Assembly: GCF_000378425.1 (NCBI RefSeq) | Contig: NZ_KB899842.1 | Coordinates: 1-40,926, forward strand | DNA from: Cohnella laeviribosi DSM 21336 | Lineage (GTDB): Bacteria > Bacillota > Bacilli > Paenibacillales > Paenibacillaceae | DNA length: 40,926 nucleotides | Direction of reading: 5' to 3' | In this document: positions 34,661 to 40,926 of the stretch, piece after piece | How positions within the stretch are numbered: the stretch's first letter is position 1 | Layout: each line of letters starts with the position of its first letter | The notes under the pieces: model-generated | Seen by the model: the letters and a program-made list of their open reading frames with translations, nothing else | What the model was told of the DNA's origin: nothing | Database searches by the model: none | Program-made: the position numbers and the translations under genes

Positions 34661-34746
34661 CTATCGATTCCTCCTTAAGCTTCTGCCGCGCGGCGTAACC
34701 CGTGTCTAAGCCGGCGCGGCAAAAAACGCCTCGTTGACAAAGGCCG

Positions 34747-35589
34747 TTATCCGCGCAAGTCGGTGGCCATCTGCATCATTTGATCGCTGGAGGACAATGC
34801 CCTTGCGTTTAATTGATAAGCCCGCTGCACCATGATCAGATCCGCCATCTCGGCGGCAAGATCGACGTTGGATTGCTCGAGGAATCCCTGGCGCACCGAA
34901 ACGCCTCCGTTTTGCCCCGGCGCCGCCGCCACAAGCCGCACGACATCGGCCGCGTTTACGTTCGCCGGCACGCCGTACAGGTTGTGCGCCACCGCCTGAA
35001 GCAGGTCGGGCTTCGCCGCTTCAACCAGCTTTAGTGTGCCAAGATCGAGCACATTCGATCCGTCCGGGCTTTTGGCCGCAATGCTGCCGTCTTCGCCAAT
35101 GACCATTTCATATCCGTCCGGAACCAGCACGAACGTATCCGCGCCGCCGTTGGTGGCGACAACCGGGTATCCCGCATTGGTCACCAGCATGCGCTCGCCG
35201 TTACCAGTCGGCACCAGCTGAAAAGCGCCCTGGCGGGTAAAGGCGCGCTCGCTGCCCAGTGTAGCGCCCGTCCGCACTTCGAACAGGGCGTTCCCTTCGA
35301 TCGCGACGTCCGTCGCGTTCTTCGTTTCCTGAAGCGGTCCTTGCGTCAAATCCAGCGTTTGCGCGACCAATCTGGCGCCCCAGCCTTGCGTAAAGCCGAG
35401 CGGACTGCGGCGCCCGGCCAGCCGGAAATCTTCCTTATGCGGCTGGATGCTGGTCAAAAGATCTTCGAATACGGCGTTTTTCCGTTTGTACCCGCTCGTA
35501 TTCAGATTGGCGATATTGTCCGCGAGAATGTCGAGCTTCTGCTGCAGGGAGCCCATCGAGGCTGCCGCGCTGATCATGGAGTTGTTCAT
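34747..35589 (-). CDS. flhP: Flagellar hook-basal body protein FlhP (FlgG-like)
   Basis: A distal-rod-type flagellar protein of 280 residues. The N-terminal rod motif, with QQKLDILADNIANLNTSGYKR (near 16-36), and the C-terminal helix, with SNVDLAAEMADLIMVQRAYQLNA, are the two conserved ends of the FlgE/F/G family that pair in a coiled coil. A beta-rich core lies between. In Bacillus subtilis flhO and flhP lie together after mbl, and FlhP is the FlgG-like member needed for the rod-hook junction. It follows flhO by 48 nt. The GAGGAAGG site is about 13 nt before the ATG, a little distant. Confidence 0.92.
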   Translation of the reverse strand: MNNSMISAAASMGSLQQKLDILADNIANLNTSGYKRKNAVFEDLLTSIQPHKEDFRLAGRRSPLGFTQGWGARLVAQTLDLTQGPLQETKNATDVAIEGNALFEVRTGATLGSERAFTRQGAFQLVPTGNGERMLVTNAGYPVVATNGGADTFVLVPDGYEMVIGEDGSIAAKSPDGSNVLDLGTLKLVEAAKPDLLQAVAHNLYGVPANVNAADVVRLVAAAPGQNGGVSVRQGFLEQSNVDLAAEMADLIMVQRAYQLNARALSSSDQMMQMATDLRG

Positions 35590-35637
35590 GTGTATTCAAC
35601 GTCCTTCCTCTATGCTCGTGCCGCCGGATGCAGCCGG

Positions 35638-36504
35638 TTATACTTTGCCGACTTCGTTTACGGTTTTGTCCAGGCTTCGGTCCAGATACTGGATCATCTT
35701 CTGGTTGGCCTCGTAAGCCCGAAGCGCAGCCATCATATCGACCATCGATTGCGAGGCGTCGACGTTCGAGCGCTCCAGATAGCCTTGCCGGATCTCGACG
35801 CGGTCGCCCGCCTGAACTTGCGCGATGCCCCCGGGCTCTCCCGCGTAGCGGAACAAGCCGTTGCCTTCCCGGATCAGATCGTTCGGGTTGTCGATCCGGG
35901 TTAACCGCAACTGCGGATTGCCCGGCAGCGGCGCACCCGTCGTTTTGTCGGTCAAGCGGCCGTCCGCCGTAACTATCACGTTGTCCCACGGCCCGTCAAA
36001 GGTAATCGGCTGTCCGTTCACGCCCAGCACCGGGAACCCGTCGGCCGTGACGAGCGTTCCGTCCGCCGCCGTCTGGAAGCTGCCGTTGCGGGTGTAACGC
36101 TGGGTGCCGTCAGGCAGAGCGACCGTAAAGAAGGCCTGAGGCTGATACACGACATTTCCGTTTGCGTCCACATATTTGCCCGAACCGTCGAACACGGCGC
36201 CGTTCACCTGGATATCCGATACGAGCGCCAAATCCTGGGGACGGCTTGACTCCACCAGATCCCCCTGCGTCATGCCGAGCAGGCTCTCCTCCGCGAACAC
36301 GCCCGTATGCAGCTTGCCGATCGGGTTAGGGGAAGGCTCGCTGCCCCCCATCGCATAAAGAAGCATCTCGGGGAACGCCCGATTGACGGAGCTTGCCGCT
36401 TTGTAGCCGGGCGTATTGAGGTTGGCGATGTTGTTCGTCACCGTATCGTGGCGTCTTTGCTCCGCGATCATGCCCGATGCCGCCGTATACAGTCCTCTGA
36501 TCAT
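35638..36504 (-). CDS. flhO: Flagellar hook-basal body protein FlhO (FlgF-like)
   Basis: A 288-residue rod protein of the FlgF/FlgG group. It begins MIRGLYTAASGMIAEQ with the rod signature TVTNNIANLNTPGYK (22-36) and ends with SNVDASQSMVDMMAALRAYEANQKMI-type helical residues. A GGAGGGAG site stands 4-8 nt before the ATG and the mbl stop is only 12 nt upstream, so it is co-transcribed with mbl. The mbl-flhO-flhP order is the same as in Bacillus subtilis. It would be exported by the flagellar type III apparatus to the proximal rod. Confidence 0.92.
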   Translation of the reverse strand: MIRGLYTAASGMIAEQRRHDTVTNNIANLNTPGYKAASSVNRAFPEMLLYAMGGSEPSPNPIGKLHTGVFAEESLLGMTQGDLVESSRPQDLALVSDIQVNGAVFDGSGKYVDANGNVVYQPQAFFTVALPDGTQRYTRNGSFQTAADGTLVTADGFPVLGVNGQPITFDGPWDNVIVTADGRLTDKTTGAPLPGNPQLRLTRIDNPNDLIREGNGLFRYAGEPGGIAQVQAGDRVEIRQGYLERSNVDASQSMVDMMAALRAYEANQKMIQYLDRSLDKTVNEVGKV

Positions 36505-36516
36505 AATTCTCCCTCC

Positions 36517-37515
36517 TCACCCTAGCTTGCGCTTCATTTTGTCCAGATGGTCCAGCATAATGCCGGTTCCCTTCACAACGCAGTGCATCGGGTCTTCGGC
36601 AATCAGGACGGGCACCTTAAGCTCGTCGGCGAGCAGCGAGTCCAGACCGTCCAAAAGCGCGCCGCCGCCCGTAAGAATAACGCCCCGGTCGATAATATCC
36701 GCCGACAGTTCCGGAGGCGTTCGTTCCAGCACCGACTTAGCCGCCGCCACGATGTTCGACACCGGCTCCCACAACGCCTCGCGCACCTCGTCCGAGCGGA
36801 TCGTGATCGTCAGCGGCAGTCCCGTCACCATGTCGCGGCCGCGGATATCCATCTCCTCCCGGCGTCCCTCGAGATGGACCGTGCCGATTTTGATCTTGAT
36901 GTCTTCGCTCGTCCGTTCGCCGATCAGCAGCTTGTATTTGCTTTTTATGTACTTCATGATCGCCGCGTCGAACTTGTCCCCTGCGACTTTAAGAGAAGAG
37001 GCGGTTACGACGTCGCCCATGGACAGGACGGCCACATCCGTCGTACCTCCGCCGATATCGACAACCATATTGCCGCTGGGCTGGAAAATATCCATTCCGG
37101 CCCCGATCGCGGCCGCCTTCGGCTCCTCTTCCAGAAACACCTCTTTGGCGCCGCTTCTCTCCGCCGCTTCGCGGATCGCTTTCTGTTCGACCGACGTTAT
37201 ATTGGTGGGCGCGCAGATCAAAATCCGGGGCCGGCTGTACCACGAGCGCCCTCCGACCCGTTGAATGAACGACTTGAGCATCATGTCCGTCACTTCGAAG
37301 TCCGCGATCACCCCGTCCCGAAGCGGACGAATGGCGACGATGTTGCCGGGCGTGCGGCCGACCATCCGGCGCGCTTCCTCTCCTACGGCTAACACTTTGC
37401 GCGTATCGCTTTCGATCGCGACGACGGAAGGCTCGTCGAGCACGACGCCTTTGCCTTTGACGTGGATGGACACGTTGGCCGTGCCCAAATCGATTCCGAT
37501 GTCTTTGCTGAACAT
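36517..37515 (-). CDS. mbl: MreB-like rod-shape protein Mbl
   Basis: A bacterial actin that forms membrane-associated filaments and guides sidewall synthesis. The 332-residue protein starts MFSKDIGIDLGTANV, with the phosphate-1 motif IDLGTAN. DIGGGTTDVAVLS is the phosphate-2 motif and LTGGGALLDGLD the adenosine motif. The ATG at 37515 is chosen over an in-frame extension to 37662, because length and first residues then match Mbl and a GGGGGATT site lies upstream. In the 149-nt gap before it, GGATTTT and AATACAAT 14 nt apart resemble a sigma-E promoter, which would add sporulation control; this is tentative. flhO follows 12 nt later. Confidence 0.95.
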   Translation of the reverse strand: MFSKDIGIDLGTANVSIHVKGKGVVLDEPSVVAIESDTRKVLAVGEEARRMVGRTPGNIVAIRPLRDGVIADFEVTDMMLKSFIQRVGGRSWYSRPRILICAPTNITSVEQKAIREAAERSGAKEVFLEEEPKAAAIGAGMDIFQPSGNMVVDIGGGTTDVAVLSMGDVVTASSLKVAGDKFDAAIMKYIKSKYKLLIGERTSEDIKIKIGTVHLEGRREEMDIRGRDMVTGLPLTITIRSDEVREALWEPVSNIVAAAKSVLERTPPELSADIIDRGVILTGGGALLDGLDSLLADELKVPVLIAEDPMHCVVKGTGIMLDHLDKMKRKLG

Positions 37516-37664
37516 GTTCCGAGAATCCCCCAGCGATATGGTTTGACGGCTGCCGCAAGTCAAGCAGGCAGCGGCTTGGCGGCTATTTTCCGAAAATAAC
37601 GTAATGGTATTGTATTCGCCGTCTTTGATTAAAATCCTCTTTTTTTTGGGGGATAAACCCAAAA

Positions 37665-37952
37665 TTACGGTTTTCCCGCCGTCAAAATTTCCCGTTTTTT
37701 GGCGGTTGTCTTTTTGTATTTGATTTTCGTGGCTTCCCCTCCCCTCAAATGCCGTATCGATTTGTGATATTCCAAAATGTGCTTCACCTGATCCGCCAAA
37801 TCCGGGTTGATTTCCGGCAGCCGCTCGGTGAGGTCTTTATGCACCGTGCTCTTGGAGACGCCGAATTCCTTGGCGATCGTCCGTACCGTGTTGCGCGTTT
37901 CCACAATGCACCGGCCGATCTTGATGGTGCGTTCCTTGATGTAATCGTGCAC
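37665..37952 (-). CDS. spoIIID: Sporulation transcription factor SpoIIID
   Basis: A mother-cell DNA-binding protein that switches sigma-E regulon genes on or off. The 95-residue protein has the expected N-terminal IKERTIKIGRCIVETRNTVR start, the helix-turn-helix TIAKEFGVSKSTVHKDLTER (near 24-43) and a basic C-terminal tail (KIKYKKTTAKKRE) that contacts DNA. It starts at GTG with GGGAGG 7 nt upstream. A sigma-E-like promoter lies just before it, and a terminator beyond spoIIQ separates it from the upstream transcript. mbl follows after 149 nt. Confidence 0.97.
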   Translation of the reverse strand: MHDYIKERTIKIGRCIVETRNTVRTIAKEFGVSKSTVHKDLTERLPEINPDLADQVKHILEYHKSIRHLRGGEATKIKYKKTTAKKREILTAGKP

Positions 37953-37984
37953 GCTCCCGCCTCCCTGCTCGAATAGATTGGTAC

Positions 37985-38012
37985 ATTATATGAGGGGAGC
38001 GGGTACTTATTC
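37985..38012 (-). promoter_or_regulatory. Candidate sigma-E promoter of spoIIID
   Basis: On the minus strand GAATAAG (5 of 7 to the sigma-E -35) lies 13 nt before CATATAAT, one base off the sigma-E -10 CATACAAT. It stands about 32 nt before the GTG start. The known sigma-E control of spoIIID supports it. Confidence 0.6.
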
Positions 38013-38257
38013 TTTGTTATCGGGGCTGACAAGCCCAAGAAACTCCATGGGCGGCACGTCTTCTAGGCCAAACGTCCATATCGCGCGTCCCGGAAAGGTG
38101 CGCAAAAAGGCGGAGTCCTGTCCGTCTTTCGCTGCAGTCCGGTAAAGGACGCCGTCTCCGGACGTCCGCCGCGGCGACATTCCCCGCAAAAAAGCTTGCC
38201 GCAAGCCGGCGGCGGACAGCCCGGCCGAAAATATCGCCGTACGGATCGTTTGCGCGT

Positions 38258-38286
38258 AAAAAAAGGACCCCTTCCGACAGGGTTCC
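38258..38286 (-). terminator. Intrinsic terminator of spoIIQ
   Basis: The stem GGAACCC/GGGGTCC (one mismatch) with an 8-nt loop runs straight into seven T on the minus strand, 43 nt past the spoIIQ stop. An alternative stem, CTTCCGA/TCGGAAG, overlaps it. Confidence 0.8.
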
Positions 38287-38328
38287 CGATCGGAAGAGAT
38301 CCATGGTATGGTTTTGGCAAAATGTTCG

Positions 38329-39060
38329 TTATTCTTTGATCAGCGTTTCCGGATTGACGGACACTCCGTTGTCGCGCACTTCGAAGTGTACGTGAACGCC
38401 TTCGTCCTTGCCGATCTCGCTTTGGCCGGCCATGGCGATGACGTCGCCTTGCTCCACCTTGTCTCCCACCTTGACCTTCACGTCCGCGAGGCTTTGATAG
38501 ACGGTGGTCAGGCCGTTCGGATGCTCGATCTCCACCTCGTAGCCGTTAACCGGATTTTGCTCCGCCACCGTCACGGTCCCGCTCATAGCGGCCAGCACTT
38601 CGAACGTTTCGTTGTCTTCGCGGCCAAGATCGACTGCGGTATGCGGCGTGAACGTATCGTTATACTGCACCATCGCCGCTTCGCGCTGTTCCTCCGATCC
38701 GCTCGGATCGTAGAACGGCAGCTTGACGATCATTTCGCCTCTGTTGCTTACCGGCCAGCGGAGCGTTTCCCCGTTCGCGGACGCTTCCGCGGCTTCCTGG
38801 CCGCCCGTTTCCGCGGCGGCGCCATCGTTTGCGACCTCGGACAAACTCGGTACGGATTGCGGCTCGTCTTTGCCGTTCGTACCCGTGTTCAGCCAGAGGA
38901 TCGTTACGATGATTGCTGCGGCGGCCATATAAGCGGCAGGGAACACCCAACGTCTGGACAACAGTTTCTTCCAGCCCGTAGGCTTGACAGGGGTCGACGC
39001 TGCAATCGGCTTGAGAGACTCTTCTACCTTGCGCGTGTTTTTGTTGTTTTGATCACTCAT
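38329..39060 (-). CDS. spoIIQ: Forespore LytM/M23-domain protein SpoIIQ
   Basis: A forespore membrane protein that pairs with SpoIIIAH across the engulfing septum. The 243-residue protein has a cytoplasmic tail, one span (about 41-57), a linker and a LytM domain (about 130-240). Unlike Bacillus subtilis SpoIIQ, whose zinc site is degenerate, this one keeps both metal motifs: H140-x3-D144 (HTAVD) and HVHFE (H223, H225), so endopeptidase activity is possible. It also lacks the long Ser/Thr/Glu-rich C-terminal tail of the B. subtilis protein. GAGGTGAT lies 7 nt before the ATG. A sigma-F-like promoter and a strong terminator make it a single-gene unit, as expected. Confidence 0.95.
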   Translation of the reverse strand: MSDQNNKNTRKVEESLKPIAASTPVKPTGWKKLLSRRWVFPAAYMAAAAIIVTILWLNTGTNGKDEPQSVPSLSEVANDGAAAETGGQEAAEASANGETLRWPVSNRGEMIVKLPFYDPSGSEEQREAAMVQYNDTFTPHTAVDLGREDNETFEVLAAMSGTVTVAEQNPVNGYEVEIEHPNGLTTVYQSLADVKVKVGDKVEQGDVIAMAGQSEIGKDEGVHVHFEVRDNGVSVNPETLIKE

Positions 39061-39081
39061 TGTTTTATCACCTCAGTAACC

Positions 39082-39110
39082 AAGTGTTGCCAGGTGATAG
39101 AGTTTTATAC
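39082..39110 (-). promoter_or_regulatory. Candidate sigma-F promoter of spoIIQ
   Basis: On the minus strand GTATA (complement of 39106-39110) lies 14 nt before GGCAACACTT (complement of 39082-39091). The latter matches the sigma-F -10 pattern GGnrAnAnTw at every position. The start site would be about 15 nt before the spoIIQ ATG, overlapping its ribosome-binding site. The spacer is one nt shorter than usual. Confidence 0.65.
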
Positions 39111-39181
39111 ACGCGCTTTGAAAGATTGTCATTTTTATAGCTTTGAGAAAACGCAACCCGCCGCGCACCTTCGTCCGGCCG

Positions 39182-40396
39182 TTAGCGAATAAGCTCCGAA
39201 ACGTTTTTCAGCTCGATTCCGGTATAGTAGTGTTTGACGATATTCTCGGCGGTCATCCCTTTTCGGGCCATGCCCTCGGCTCCCCACTGGCTCATCCCGA
39301 CGCCGTGCCCGTTTCCGTAGGTCGTGATCACCGCGGCCTGTTGCTTGACCGACCAAGTAAACGAAGTGGAACGAAGCCCCAGCTTTTCTCTCAATTGCTC
39401 TCCCGAAAACGTCCTCGACCCGATCGCGGCGGCTCGGACCCGGTGCCCGGCCGCCTTTTTTACGATTTTAAGGGCGGCGCCCGCGGCACCCTGGGCCATA
39501 GCGGGCTCCGCGTCGATCCCCAGCTTGCGGTACAGATCGGAAAGCGGTATTTCGACCGTTTCCTCGTACGTCGGAGCTAGTACCGCATCCCATGGACTTG
39601 CGACCGGGCGCAAATACGGAAGCGCATCGCCGAATACCGTCTCGGACGCTTCCGTATAGCCGTCGGTGGACGCGAAAAACAAAGCCTGGATCGGCTGGCC
39701 GTCATACGTCATCACAAGCCCGCGCGTGTTTCGGACCGCCTGGTCGAGCTTGTCCCAATGCTTGCGATCGGCGGCTTTCAACTGCTCCATCTGCTTCAAA
39801 GACTTGTAGACCTGGTGGGTCACCGTATCGGTCACGTCCGCTCCGCGAACCGGCACGCCGGAGCGGTCGTTCGTCCACAGGCGGCGGATCAGATACGTCC
39901 GGGCCGCAATCGCCTGCGCCTCCAGCGCGGCCGGCTGAAAGTCGAGCGGCATCTCGGCGGCGACTACGCCGCGCACGTACGTCTCCAGCGGAACCTGTTC
40001 AATCCGTTTTTCTTCGGTCAGATAGACCCTTACCAGCAGGGACGCCTGTTCGCTTCTTTCCTGCGCCCGGCCGGGACGATGGCCGGCCCCGTCCGCCGCG
40101 CGGGCCGAATCCGGGTTCGCTTCCGAAGGATCCTGCCCGGCCGCAGCGCCGCTTTCGTCGTCAACCGGCTTCTTTCCGTCTCCCTTCTCTCTTAAACCTG
40201 CTAAATCCGCGCTCGCATTCTGGAAATCCTCGATGCTTTTCATATAGATAACCGCCTGGTCTTCGGGATATGCCTGCTCCGCCGGCCTGTGTTCCGCTAT
40301 CCACGCCATTGCGGCAATCGCCGCTCCCGCCAGGCAGGCCGCGCTCCACATCCATCGCCCGCTCTGAGACCGGATGCGTCCGCTCCGCTTGTTCAT
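39182..40396 (-). CDS. spoIID: Stage II sporulation protein D, lytic transglycosylase
   Basis: A mother-cell membrane peptidoglycan lytic transglycosylase that drives septal thinning and engulfment with SpoIIP and SpoIIM. The 404-residue protein has a basic N-terminus, one span (about 15-35), a low-complexity acidic linker (about 60-110), and the SpoIID domain. The domain has PLETYVRGVVAAEMP (catalytic glutamate in AAEMP), the AQAIAARTYLIRR helix, the FFASTDGYTE loop and the final GHGVGMSQWGAEGMA signature. The ATG at 40396 is chosen because GGAGGTG lies 9 nt upstream; an in-frame GTG at 40408 overlaps that site. A CATAGATT about 70 nt upstream faintly resembles a sigma-E -10. An IS element lies where murA is usually found. 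Confidence 0.95.
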   Translation of the reverse strand: MNKRSGRIRSQSGRWMWSAACLAGAAIAAMAWIAEHRPAEQAYPEDQAVIYMKSIEDFQNASADLAGLREKGDGKKPVDDESGAAAGQDPSEANPDSARAADGAGHRPGRAQERSEQASLLVRVYLTEEKRIEQVPLETYVRGVVAAEMPLDFQPAALEAQAIAARTYLIRRLWTNDRSGVPVRGADVTDTVTHQVYKSLKQMEQLKAADRKHWDKLDQAVRNTRGLVMTYDGQPIQALFFASTDGYTEASETVFGDALPYLRPVASPWDAVLAPTYEETVEIPLSDLYRKLGIDAEPAMAQGAAGAALKIVKKAAGHRVRAAAIGSRTFSGEQLREKLGLRSTSFTWSVKQQAAVITTYGNGHGVGMSQWGAEGMARKGMTAENIVKHYYTGIELKNVSELIR

Positions 40397-40702
40397 CCTC
40401 TCTTGCACCTCCGGCTTGTCCTGATTCGGCGCAAGGCGTAAGCCGCCTGTCCGAAGTCTTACAATCTATGACGGAAATGCGGAAGATAGAACCGGATAAG
40501 GAGAAAGGCAACAATCGGTAGGCGGGCAGAGCGCGGAGAGTGCGGGGAGTGCGGGGAATGTGGCCAGGTAACGGACGGACAATCCGTTATGGAGGATATT
40601 TCGCTTGAAAAAAGTTTTTTCCGGACAGAAAATCCGTTAATCCTTCGGCAAACCGTAAAAAGGCCTCGATTTGGATCACTGTCAAGAAAGTGGACACAAC
40701 TT
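40397..40702. other. spoIID upstream region between the gene and the IS end
   Basis: No gene is supported in these 306 nt. The stretch holds the spoIID ribosome-binding site, a possible sigma-E -10 (complement of 40463-40470), three 9-bp imperfect tandem units of GCGGGGAGT type (40533-40559), an inverted repeat TAACGGA-N7-TCCGTTA (40569-40589) and the terminal repeat of the IS element (from 40680). Confidence 0.55.
40533..40559. repeat. Three 9-bp tandem units
   Basis: GCGGAGAGT, GCGGGGAGT and GCGGGGAAT follow one another without gaps. The block is non-coding and creates a spurious Ser-Pro-His repeat in one minus-strand frame. It may vary in copy number between strains. Confidence 0.7.
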
Positions 40703-40926
40703 TTATCCTGCCTGGAGTTGCTCATAGTACCTTTTTTCGTACAAATACGGAGTCAGATAACCGATCGACGAATGGATACGGATGCGGTTATACTCCAATT
40801 CAATGTACTCGTAAATCGCATCATACGCCTGTTTACGAGTGTTAAATTTCGTTTGGTAAATGAGCTCTTTCTTGAGAACGCTGTGGAAAGATTCGATGCA
40901 GGCATTGTCGTAACAGTTGCCCTTGC
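40680..40926 (-). mobile_element. 3' end of an IS3-family insertion sequence
   Basis: The right part of an IS element enters from the window edge. It includes the end of the transposase gene and, at 40680-40699, a terminal-repeat-like TGTCAAGAAAGTGGACACAA resembling the IS150 subgroup of IS3. The other end, the first reading frame and the target duplication lie outside the window. Confidence 0.85.
40703..40926 (-). CDS. IS3-family transposase OrfB, C-terminal fragment (cut by window edge)
   Basis: Seventy-three codons and a stop encode the end of an integrase-fold (rve, DDE) transposase. The start of the visible part is KGNCYDNACIESFHSVLKKE, which contains the final glutamate of the DDE triad (CIESF). 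It is followed by the YIEYNR-like and HSSIGYLTP motifs that close IS3-group transposases. No frameshift or early stop is seen in the visible part, so the element could be intact. The N-terminal portion and the OrfA frame lie beyond 40926. Confidence 0.93.
   Translation of the reverse strand, partial: KGNCYDNACIESFHSVLKKELIYQTKFNTRKQAYDAIYEYIELEYNRIRIHSSIGYLTPYLYEKRYYEQLQAG

Larger units (their letters stand above)
37953..38328 (-). other. spoIIQ-spoIIID intergenic region
   Basis: These 376 nt carry the spoIIQ terminator (38258-38286) and the spoIIID promoter (37985-38012). Two overlapping minus-strand frames (38007-38204 and 38017-38304) are open, but they lack ribosome-binding sites and recognisable products. 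Bacillus subtilis has a small upstream frame (usd) before spoIIID; I see no clear counterpart. Confidence 0.55.

Noticed and set aside
38007..38204. 65-codon frame upstream of spoIIID, considered as a usd-like leader gene
   Set aside because: No ribosome-binding site at a usable start, and its end overlaps the -35 of the spoIIID promoter, so it is not in the spoIIID transcript.
40459..40725. 88-codon frame with Ser-Pro-His repeats
   Set aside because: It spans the IS boundary and the 9-bp tandem units; there are no translation signals.

Overview
The window looks like chromosomal DNA of an endospore-forming, flagellated, S-layer-bearing member of the Bacillota, most likely a Paenibacillaceae species (Paenibacillus/Cohnella type). 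The clues are a spoIID-spoIIQ-spoIIID-mbl-flhO-flhP backbone, two SLH-domain surface proteins beside csaB/tagA/tagO, and a WsfP/WsfB-type protein-glycosylation pair. Every confident gene lies on the minus strand, so transcription runs from high to low coordinates. No rRNA, tRNA or CRISPR array was seen.

Reading in the direction of transcription: (A) 40.9-34.4 kb begins with the 3' end of an IS3-family transposase. It continues with the sporulation/cell-shape core: spoIID, spoIIQ (sigma-F-like promoter), spoIIID (sigma-E-like promoter), mbl, flhO, flhP and a small EpuA-family membrane protein. (B) 34.3-31.3 kb holds pgsA, fabZ and pgcA, for lipid and sugar-phosphate supply. (C) 31.0-25.5 kb holds a DUF5693 membrane protein, csaB, tagA and tagO. 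These build and pyruvylate the secondary cell-wall polymer that SLH domains bind. (D) 24.9-17.7 kb holds two large SLH proteins. One has C-terminal SLH modules. The other has N-terminal SLH modules, strong expression signals and two in-frame ribosome-binding sites, and is probably the major S-layer protein. (E) 17.5-15.4 kb holds a secreted, possibly lipid-anchored repeat protein of unknown family behind an elaborate promoter region. (F) 15.3-9.8 kb holds a WsfP-like initiating sugar-phosphate transferase, a WsfB/WaaL-like ligase with TPR tail, a GT2 transferase and a small secreted protein. (G) 9.7-0.3 kb is visibly AT-richer. It holds a GT4 transferase, manC, gmd, wzm, wzt, a coiled-coil FkbM methyltransferase and a double GT4 protein.

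The main hypothesis is that E-G together with the SLH genes form an S-layer O-glycosylation locus. WsfP starts a glycan on undecaprenyl phosphate. GDP-sugar-dependent transferases extend it, and the double GT4 protein may be a two-site polymerase. The coiled-coil methyltransferase may cap the chain, Wzm/Wzt would export the capped glycan, and the WsfB-like ligase would attach it to the adjacent S-layer protein. The polymerase/cap/Wzt set resembles the WbdA-WbdD-Wzm/Wzt chain-length system of Gram-negative O antigens, but its coiled coil sits on the opposite side of the methyltransferase domain. Families and motifs are read from the sequence; the pathway order and target are inference.
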